Shown: piece by piece, positions 1 through 4,540 of the stretch
How positions within the stretch are numbered: position 1 is the stretch's first letter
Layout of the letters: each line of letters starts with the position of its first letter
Source: Deferribacteres bacterium
GTDB taxonomy: Bacteria > Nitrospirota > Thermodesulfovibrionia > UBA6902
Reading direction: 5' to 3'
DNA: 5,637 nt
Assembly (NCBI GenBank): GCA_030598625.1
Contig: JAUVPO010000137.1
Coordinates: forward strand, 1-5,637
Notes under the pieces: model-generated
What the model was told of the DNA's origin: nothing
What the model saw: the letters and a program-made list of their open reading frames with translations, nothing else
The model's database searches: none
Program-made: the position numbers and the translations under genes

Positions 1-919
1 GCTTGGCCGCCCTTTCGAGGAGCCTCGAATGGAGATAGAAAACGTCTCCGGGGAACGCCTCACGACCGGGAGGACGTCTGAGCAGCAGTGAAAGCTGCCT
101 GTATGCAGTAGCCTGTTTACTCAGGTCAGCATATACTATCAATGCGTGTTTGCCGCTGTCCCTGAAATATTCTCCCATTGAACATCCTGTATAGGGAGCG
201 ATGTACTGAAGCGGCGCGGGCTCACTCGCTGTTGCGGAAACAATAATTGTGTGTTCAAGTGCTCCTTCTTCTTCGAGCTTTTTGGCAACGCGGACAACAT
301 TGGAACGCTTCTGCCCGATAGCAACATATATACATACAACGTCGCCGCCTTTCTGGTTAATAATGGCGTCGATACCAATCGCTGTTTTACCGACCTGACG
401 GTCACCGATGATGAGCTCCCTCTGTCCTCTTCCAACGGGAATCATTGCGTCAACTGACTTGAGACCCGTCTGGAGAGGCTCACGAACAGGCTGCCTGTCA
501 ATGATACCGGGGGCAACAACATCAACTATTCTGTTTTCTTTAGAGGCAACCGGGCCCTTTCCGTCAATTGGCTGACCTATAGCGTTAACAACTCTTCCGA
601 GCAATGCTTCCCCGACAGGCACAGACATGATTTTTCCTGTACGTTTTACAATATCGCCTTCCTTGATAAGAGTGTCCTCGCCAAAAAGAACGGCGCCGAC
701 AGAGTCTTCCTCAAGGTTAAGAGCCATACCGAATACTTCATTCGGGAACTCCAGAAGCTCCGATGCCATACATTTATCAAGACCGTAAATTCGCGCGATA
801 CCGTCACCGACCTTGACAACCGTCCCGACTTCACTTACGTCAACACGTTTTTCAAAATCGGTAATCTGCTTTTTTATAAGCTCACTTATTTCCTCAGCTT
901 TAAGTTCTGATACGTCCAT
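1..919 (-). CDS. atpA: F1Fo ATP synthase subunit alpha, N-terminal 306 residues (partial at left edge)
   Basis: Alpha subunit of the F1 head, alternating with beta around the rotor and carrying the non-catalytic nucleotide sites. Translation from ATG at 919 gives the N-terminal helix and beta-barrel (about 1-95, with [11 protein letters not shown]), then the nucleotide-binding domain. The P-loop is GDRQVGKT at residues 172-179, followed by [44 protein letters not shown] in two adjoining segments, and [20 protein letters not shown] near the edge. About 200 further residues, including the arginine finger, lie outside. The start is supported by GGGGGTGA at 931-924, four bases upstream. Two sites are unusual: V176 where family members usually have Thr, and A264 where the Walker B Asp (the first D of DDLSK) is expected. 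It is the fourth gene of the visible atp operon; atpG-atpD-atpC would be expected next. Identification is very secure. Confidence 0.98.
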   Translation of the reverse strand, partial: MDVSELKAEEISELIKKQITDFEKRVDVSEVGTVVKVGDGIARIYGLDKCMASELLEFPNEVFGMALNLEEDSVGAVLFGEDTLIKEGDIVKRTGKIMSVPVGEALLGRVVNAIGQPIDGKGPVASKENRIVDVVAPGIIDRQPVREPLQTGLKSVDAMIPVGRGQRELIIGDRQVGKTAIGIDAIINQKGGDVVCIYVAIGQKRSNVVRVAKKLEEEGALEHTIIVSATASEPAPLQYIAPYTGCSMGEYFRDSGKHALIVYADLSKQATAYRQLSLLLRRPPGREAFPGDVFYLHSRLLERAAK

Positions 920-923
920 TAAA

Positions 924-931
924 TCACCCCC
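924..931 (-). promoter_or_regulatory. Ribosome binding site of atpA
   Basis: GGGGGTGA on the minus strand lies four bases before the ATG at 919. Its GGTGAT core matches the 3' part of the anti-Shine-Dalgarno consensus and supports independent initiation of atpA after the 98-bp gap, where coupling to atpH is not possible by overlap. Confidence 0.75.
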
Positions 932-936
932 GAATA

Positions 937-1013
937 GAGTTGAAAGTTAAGAGTGCAGAGTTGAGAGTTAAATAAAGAATTCCTTCCGACCCTTAACTTT
1001 TCACTCTTAACTT
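937..1013. repeat. Direct and inverted repeats in the atpH-atpA gap
   Basis: The only real gap in the visible atp operon holds structured AT-rich sequence. Two 14-bp direct copies, GAGTTGAAAGTTAA (937-950) and GAGTTGAGAGTTAA (958-971), differ at one base and lie 21 bp apart. A 12-bp perfect inverted repeat pairs AAGTTAAGAGTG (944-955) with CACTCTTAACTT (1002-1013), and an inner 6-bp pair, AGTTAA (966-971) with TTAACT (993-998), extends the hairpin. It starts 4 bp past the atpH stop and ends shortly before the atpA ribosome binding site. No U-tract follows the stem on the atp strand, so it does not look like a simple terminator. It could be an mRNA processing or stability element, or a copy of a dispersed intergenic repeat family; the function is unknown. 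Confidence 0.8.
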
Positions 1014-1017
1014 GTTT

Positions 1018-1554
1018 TTATCTCATTAACTCCGCCTTTAAAAGACGGAGTTGACCTTTTACACTGCTGTCAAAGATGGTGCTTCCAACTTTTACTATAA
1101 ATCCACCGAGCAGGGATTCGTCTATCTGGTTCTCGATTGCAACTTCCCGGTCTGTCATCTGTTTTAAAGCGCTCTTCAGCCGTTCGGTATACTGCTCATC
1201 AAGGGCAACTGATGAAACCACGACCGCTGTTGCCTTTTTCTGTTTATCATTATAAGCATCTATTGAAGTTGCTATTATCTCTTTCATGGCAGAAAGATGT
1301 CCCTGTATAATAATAATCTTCAGGAACTTCTCGGTGTTGGAATTGAACTTCAAGGAAGGAGCAAGCGCGTTATAGGCCTTTTCTTTTTCGCCCTCGTTGA
1401 AAATTTGACCGGCAAACAAAAGCTTAAGCTGTCTGTTTGCATCAACAAGCTTGGAAAAAGCCTTAAATTCCTCAACAACCCTGGGAATTTCAGTAATCTG
1501 GATACTGTTGATCATTGCCCTGCTGTATTTTTTTGCAATCTGGTTTTTGTTCAA
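1018..1554 (-). CDS. atpH: F1Fo ATP synthase subunit delta (OSCP family)
   Basis: Delta sits on top of the F1 head and binds it to the peripheral stalk formed by the b-type subunits. The 178-residue product has the usual family length. It shows the conserved N-terminal helical start IAKKYSRAM (6-14), an alpha-helical N-terminal domain to about 105, and the diagnostic C-terminal stretch around residues 146-169 (ESLLGGFIVKVGSTIFDSSV and onward). The start codon is TTG at 1554: it is preceded by GAGGA at 1565-1561 with 6-base spacing and overlaps the atpF stop as TTGA. The next in-frame ATG (M14) would cut into the conserved N-terminal helix, so TTG is preferred. The stop is TAA at 1020-1018. 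Translation is probably coupled to atpF. Confidence 0.95.
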   Translation of the reverse strand: MNKNQIAKKYSRAMINSIQITEIPRVVEEFKAFSKLVDANRQLKLLFAGQIFNEGEKEKAYNALAPSLKFNSNTEKFLKIIIIQGHLSAMKEIIATSIDAYNDKQKKATAVVVSSVALDEQYTERLKSALKQMTDREVAIENQIDESLLGGFIVKVGSTIFDSSVKGQLRLLKAELMR

Positions 1555-2153
1555 TTTTTGTCCTCAAGTCTTTTAATGTAGTCACCTATAAGGGCTTCCT
1601 GTTCTCTCTTGCCGAGTTTCTCCTTTATCTGCTTCTCCGCAAGTTCAAGCGCCATAAGCGCAGCATCTGACTTTATTGTCTCTTTTGCCTTTTGCAATTC
1701 AAAATCAATATTCGCCTTTGCCTGCTCAATTATACGTTCTTTCAAACGCTCTCCTTCCACAATAAGCGCCTCCTTCTCTTTTTCTCCCGACTTTCGCGCC
1801 GCGTTAACTATCTGCTCTACTTCAGTGTCCGTGTTCTTAAACCTTTCCTTTACTTCATCGAGTGTCTTTTGAGCGAGTTGTCTTGCCTCACTTGCTTCCT
1901 TGAGAGATTTTTCGATCAATGCAGTGCGGTTCCTGAAAAATTCACCAAAAGGCTTACGGGTGAAAAATACAAGAATAAACATAAGGACGGAAAAATTAAC
2001 GACCGGCCAGAGCCAGTCCCTCCATGTGAAGTGCGTTTCTCCGTGCCCCCCTCCTCCCGAAGCAAAGGCAGCGGAAGCAAAAAACAGGCTTAAGCCTGCG
2101 ACTGTTATCATTATCTGAAACTTGCAATCTGTAATCTGAAATTGTCTTTTCAT
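1551..2153 (-). CDS. atpF: F1Fo ATP synthase subunit b, with N-terminal signal-like extension
   Basis: Peripheral stalk subunit that anchors F1 to the membrane part of the enzyme. The 200-residue product has a basic start (MKR), a hydrophobic segment (about 15-31) ending in FASAAFA, a Gly/His-rich stretch (GGGGHGETHF), a membrane helix at about 47-65 containing DWLWPVVNFSVLMFILVFF, then the conserved TRKPFGEFFRNR and a long charged amphipathic coiled coil (about 75-195). The extra hydrophobic N-terminus looks like a cleavable signal peptide, as known in b subunits of some Desulfobacterota-type lineages; cleavage after A31 is inferred. The ATG at 2153 overlaps the stop of the upstream gene as ATGA. 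The alternative ATG at 2111 (M15) has no ribosome binding site and would remove the basic residues. Residues 4-14 are encoded by a small DNA repeat (see that entry). Confidence 0.93.
   Translation of the reverse strand: MKRQFQITDCKFQIMITVAGLSLFFASAAFASGGGGHGETHFTWRDWLWPVVNFSVLMFILVFFTRKPFGEFFRNRTALIEKSLKEASEARQLAQKTLDEVKERFKNTDTEVEQIVNAARKSGEKEKEALIVEGERLKERIIEQAKANIDFELQKAKETIKSDAALMALELAEKQIKEKLGKREQEALIGDYIKRLEDKN
1561..1565 (-). promoter_or_regulatory. Ribosome binding site that decides the TTG start of atpH
   Basis: GAGGA on the minus strand, inside the last codons of atpF, lies six bases before the TTG at 1554. No ATG is available at this spacing, and the conserved N-terminus of delta begins directly after it. 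Confidence 0.7.
2111..2144. repeat. 21-bp-period repeat inside the 5' end of atpF
   Basis: On the plus strand ATCTGAAA occurs at 2113-2120 and again at 2134-2141, exactly 21 bp apart, with a third partial copy AATCTG at 2126-2131. In protein this gives FQI twice at a seven-residue spacing (residues 5-7 and 12-14). The patch covers codons 4-15 of atpF, just before the hydrophobic core of the signal-like segment. Short patches of this style resemble dispersed intergenic repeats, but that link is inference. Confidence 0.6.
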
Positions 2154-2569
2154 GCCTTTACCAGTTTCTCAACAATCTGTTTTGCAAACGTTTCTATATT
2201 TGATTTTAAAGATGCCCTTGCTTTATCAACGGCTGTATCAAGGTCCGCTTTTGCCTTCCTGTTTATTTCCACTGCCTCATTCTGGGCTGAATCAAGGGTC
2301 TGTTTTTGATTATCCAGCCCTTCGTTGCTGAATTTTTCGAAAACGGTTTTTGCCTGACCCCGGGCATCCAACAATTTTTCATCAATCCGGGCGATAATAT
2401 CGTCCTTTTCCCCATCCATTGCCCTGGCAGAATCCAGGGCCCCCTTGGTGCTGTCTTCTCTTTCCTTGAAAAGGCGTAGAAAGGGTTTGAATAAAATATA
2501 ATACAACGCGATGAAAAGTATGCTAAAATTGGCAAGCTGCCAAAAAAAGTATTGATTGATGTCTAACAT
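2150..2569 (-). CDS. atpF': F1Fo ATP synthase subunit b' (second b-type stalk subunit)
   Basis: Partner of the b subunit in the peripheral stalk. The 139-residue product begins with a short N-terminus, a single membrane helix at about 8-27 (FFWQLANFSILFIALYYILF), the conserved KPFLRLFKERED (28-39) and then a charged helical region to the end, rich in Lys, Asp, Glu and Ala, as expected for a coiled-coil stalk. It is shorter than typical 155-165 residue b subunits and, unlike the following gene, has no signal-like extension, so the pair is probably a b/b' heterodimer as in cyanobacteria and many anaerobic Gram-negatives. The ATG at 2569 is preceded by GGGGAG (2583-2578), eight bases upstream. 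It is the first gene of the operon; no a or c subunit gene (atpB, atpE) lies upstream, so those must be elsewhere. Confidence 0.92.
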   Translation of the reverse strand: MLDINQYFFWQLANFSILFIALYYILFKPFLRLFKEREDSTKGALDSARAMDGEKDDIIARIDEKLLDARGQAKTVFEKFSNEGLDNQKQTLDSAQNEAVEINRKAKADLDTAVDKARASLKSNIETFAKQIVEKLVKA

Positions 2570-2610
2570 TCAATAATCTCCCCGGCGTAAGAATTTAAAA
2601 TATTATTGAA
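2569..2610 (-). promoter_or_regulatory. Leader inverted repeat overlapping the atpF' start codon
   Basis: A 9-bp perfect inverted repeat, TTCAATAAT at 2569-2577 and ATTATTGAA at 2602-2610, lies in the untranslated leader of the atp operon. In the mRNA the downstream arm includes the A of the start codon, and the ribosome binding site GGGGAG (2583-2578) is in the 24-base loop next to the stem. The stem is AU-rich and weak. It could modulate initiation, serve as a DNA operator, or be chance in AT-rich DNA. Confidence 0.4.
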
Positions 2611-2636
2611 GAATAACATGAGACAAAGTTGTGAAA

Positions 2637-2665
2637 AAATTAACATAGCAGGGGGGTTTTGTCAA
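2637..2665 (-). promoter_or_regulatory. Candidate sigma-70-type promoter of the atp operon
   Basis: Reading the minus strand, a perfect -35 box TTGACA (2665-2660) is followed by a 17-base spacer and TAATTT (2642-2637), preceded by TG in the extended -10 position (TGTTAATTT). The -10 box is weak (3 of 6), but the -35, spacing and TG compensate. AT-rich DNA at about 2670-2700 lies upstream as an UP-element-like stretch. A start near 2630 would give a leader of about 60 bases. The spacer contains an unusual run of six C. Confidence 0.5.
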
Positions 2666-2713
2666 TAAAGCAATACTTATATTTATTAAATTTATAAAAC
2701 CTTGGGGGGAAAC

Positions 2714-2777
2714 ATGGGGCTGGGCCATTTGATATTGTCATACAAAAGCGTATAAAACATAACTTAAAACGCCCCAT
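2714..2777. repeat. 7-bp inverted repeat bracketing the tol promoter
   Basis: ATGGGGC at 2714-2720 and GCCCCAT at 2771-2777 are perfect reverse complements and lie on either side of the candidate tol promoter (2729-2756). They are G/C-rich islands in AT-rich DNA. The pair could be two half-sites of a regulator, but seven bases over a 50-bp gap may be chance. Confidence 0.35.
2729..2756 (+). promoter_or_regulatory. Candidate sigma-70-type promoter of the tol operon
   Basis: TTGATA (2729-2734, 5 of 6 to consensus) and TATAAA (2751-2756, 5 of 6) are separated by 16 bp. Transcription would start near 2763, leaving a leader of about 55 bases before tolQ. The position in the divergent gap and the match to both boxes make it the best candidate on this strand. 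Confidence 0.5.
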
Positions 2778-2818
2778 TTTGACTTTTTTAAGAACTTTCC
2801 TTTAAACTTCATTTAGCT

Positions 2819-3469
2819 ATGAGCGGTGATACGGTATTAACACTTATTCTGAAAGCGGGCCCGGTTGTAAAGTTTGTGCTTTTTATATTGTTGTTTCTTT
2901 CAGTGTTTTCATGGTCTATCATATTTTATAAATACAGATTGTTTTCAAAGGTTGAAAAAGAGTCCGGGGAATTCCATCAGGTGTTCCTGAAAAGCAGACA
3001 CTGGGACACACTTTATCAATCCACAAAAAGGCTCCCGGCCAGTCCCCTTGCAAACCTGTTCAGGGCGGCATATTCCATTGAGGACTCAAACAAAGACGCT
3101 ATCAGGGGCACTCTGAAGAGAATTGAGGCTGTGGAGGCTGTCCGCTTTGAGAGATACCTCACTTTTCTTGCAACAACCGGGTCAACCGCTCCCTTTATAG
3201 GCCTTTTCGGCACTGTATGGGGGATAATGAATTCATTCATGGGCATCGGGAGAATCGGAACTGCATCGCTTGCCGTTGTTGCTCCGGGTATAGCTGAAGC
3301 CCTGATAGCTACTGCCGCGGGTCTGGCCGCTGCGATTCCCGCTGTTGTGGCATATAACTATTATCTCAGCAGGTCCCGCAGGAATATAATAATAATGGAA
3401 GATTTTTCCCGGGAATTAATAGAATATTGTACGAGGACACATGGAGAGGCGCAGACAGGCTCTTTCTGA
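2819..3469 (+). CDS. tolQ: TolQ proton-channel subunit (TolQ/ExbB/MotA family)
   Basis: Inner-membrane stator of the Tol-Pal motor; with TolR it conducts protons and energises the TolA-like protein during cell constriction and outer-membrane maintenance. The 216-residue product (about 230 in E. coli) has membrane helices at about 16-38, 118-140 and 158-182, with a large cytoplasmic loop between the first two. The family signature GSTAPFIGLFGTVWGIMNSF (121-140) is present, and the two channel threonines correspond to T132 and T165 (in ALIATAAGLAAAIP). The start at 2819 fits the short N-terminus of TolQ, and an in-frame stop lies 30 bp upstream at 2789. There is no clear ribosome binding site ahead of this ATG. 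ExbB is the alternative name, but the tolB downstream supports TolQ. Confidence 0.93.
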   Translation: MSGDTVLTLILKAGPVVKFVLFILLFLSVFSWSIIFYKYRLFSKVEKESGEFHQVFLKSRHWDTLYQSTKRLPASPLANLFRAAYSIEDSNKDAIRGTLKRIEAVEAVRFERYLTFLATTGSTAPFIGLFGTVWGIMNSFMGIGRIGTASLAVVAPGIAEALIATAAGLAAAIPAVVAYNYYLSRSRRNIIIMEDFSRELIEYCTRTHGEAQTGSF

Positions 3470-3830
3470 AATAAATGTAACCCCTTTTGTGGACGTTATG
3501 CTCGTCCTTCTTATCATCTTTATGGTAACGGCCCCCCTTCTTCAACAGGGAATAGACATAAATCTGCCTCAGGCAAAGGGCAAGGAATTATCTCCGGCCG
3601 AAAGGACCGTTATAACCATAAAAAAAGGCGGCAAGATATATTTGGACAGGAGCTCAGTGACAATTAAGACACTGAAACTGAAATTATCGAAAAAGCCCAA
3701 TAAAGAAGTCTTTCTTAAGGCTGATAAAGATGTTCCTTATGGCGTTATTGTAATGGTTATGGGGGAATTGAGGGAAATCGGCATAGAAAAATTGGGGATG
3801 ATAACTGAGCCAACAGCGCGCATTCAATGA
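3441..3830 (+). CDS. tolR: TolR/ExbD-family motor subunit
   Basis: Partner of TolQ: a single-pass inner-membrane protein whose membrane aspartate carries protons and whose periplasmic domain dimerises. The 129-residue product has the family start SEINVTPFVDVMLVLLIIFM (9-28), with the key Asp at D18 in one membrane helix (about 16-35). A periplasmic domain follows, including VITIKKGGKIYLD and the conserved VFLKADKDVPYGVIVMVMGEL region (about 90-110). The ATG at 3441 lies 29 bases inside tolQ and is preceded by GAGGA (3433-3437). The long overlap suggests coupled synthesis of the two motor subunits. It is slightly shorter than E. coli TolR (142). Identity as TolR rather than ExbD rests on the tol gene order. 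Confidence 0.93.
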   Translation: MERRRQALSEINVTPFVDVMLVLLIIFMVTAPLLQQGIDINLPQAKGKELSPAERTVITIKKGGKIYLDRSSVTIKTLKLKLSKKPNKEVFLKADKDVPYGVIVMVMGELREIGIEKLGMITEPTARIQ

Positions 3831-4540
3831 AGCAATCCCTGAACATCGGGAAAGAGCCTGACTTTCAAAAGATTATAATTGCCTCAGCCGTCTTACATAT
3901 ATTATTTATCTCCCTTATAATTGTCCCAATTAAAACTAAGGAAAGAGAGTACAAGAGTTATTTTGTCAATATTGTCGGACCGGCTGAAATACAGAGAGCG
4001 AACAAGTCTCCGGCATTAGACAGCGGAAGAAAAGACAAAAGAAGGGCGGTTAAAGCAAAAAAGGCCCTTAAACAAAGGGTAAAGCCGAAATCAAAGGCGG
4101 ACATATCGTTAGAGCCGACTAAACGAGTAGCTAAAGAGATCGAGAGATTGCGCGCCATAAAAGCCCTGTCAGAACGGAGAAATAAAAAGGGAGATGATGC
4201 GGCCCGTGAAATTGAGGTTATAAAAAAGAAGACATATGGGAATGTTTCAAGGGCCCCGGGCATTCCGGGCAGGGCGGCCTCGGCAGATTCGGATTCTTAT
4301 TATGCGCGGGTTACCCAGCAGATATGGAGTGAGTGGATTTATCCTGATTTCGACTCAAAAGGGCTGGAAGTAGTAATATCAATTCAAATAGGCGTGGACG
4401 GGAAAGTTATCTCTCAGGAGATTGAAAAATCCTCGGGCAATTTACTCTTTGACCGTTCGGCAACGAAGGCCATATTAAAAGCCAGCCCACTGCCTCCTCC
4501 TCCTGTAGAGATGGAAATAGGCGTGAGGTTTTATCTATGA
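3827..4540 (+). CDS. TolA/TonB-like periplasm-spanning protein
   Basis: Probable energy transducer of the Tol motor, anchored in the inner membrane and reaching to the outer membrane. The 237-residue product has a short cytoplasmic N-terminus, one membrane helix at about 16-34 with a conserved-type His (H24 in SAVLHILF), a very basic Lys/Arg-rich helical linker (about 60-135), and a C-terminal TonB-type domain (about 155-237). That domain shows YYARVTQQIWSEWIYPDF, a GVDGKV turn, FDRSATKAILKASPLPPPP and a terminal EIGVRFYL. It is much shorter than E. coli TolA (421), so the linker is reduced. Position between tolR and tolB argues for the TolA role; the C-terminal fold is closer in style to TonB. 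The ATG overlaps the tolR stop (ATGA) and has no obvious ribosome binding site, suggesting coupling. Confidence 0.85.
   Translation: MKQSLNIGKEPDFQKIIIASAVLHILFISLIIVPIKTKEREYKSYFVNIVGPAEIQRANKSPALDSGRKDKRRAVKAKKALKQRVKPKSKADISLEPTKRVAKEIERLRAIKALSERRNKKGDDAAREIEVIKKKTYGNVSRAPGIPGRAASADSDSYYARVTQQIWSEWIYPDFDSKGLEVVISIQIGVDGKVISQEIEKSSGNLLFDRSATKAILKASPLPPPPVEMEIGVRFYL

Noticed and set aside
251..457. Plus-strand open frame antisense to atpA
   Set aside because: It lies entirely opposite the highly conserved alpha P-loop region and resembles no known family; a shadow frame.
1297..2118. Several plus-strand open frames antisense to atpH and atpF
   Set aside because: They mirror coiled-coil and conserved atp coding sequence, have Phe/Ser/Cys-rich compositions typical of antisense reading, and overlap each other in different frames.
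2529..2543. TTGGCA/TGCCAA inverted repeat with a 3-base loop near the start of atpF', followed on the atp strand by a short T-run (terminator-like)
   Set aside because: It lies inside conserved membrane-helix codons (WQLAN), the stem is only 6 bp and the T-run is short; coding constraint explains it.
2704..2724. G-rich stretch with G6, G4 and G3 runs, possible G-quadruplex
   Set aside because: Only three separated G-runs are present; a four-run structure needs the G6 to split with no loop, so the case is weak.
2570..2818. Terminator, small RNA or riboswitch in the divergent gap
   Set aside because: No GC-rich stem with U-tract and no recognised aptamer pattern; only promoter-like boxes and short inverted repeats were seen.
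3016..3246. Minus-strand open frame inside tolQ
   Set aside because: Antisense to conserved TolQ sequence, with no family resemblance.
3958..4263. Minus-strand open frame inside the TolA/TonB-like gene
   Set aside because: Its Leu/Phe/Ser-rich sequence is the expected antisense of a Lys/Glu-rich linker.
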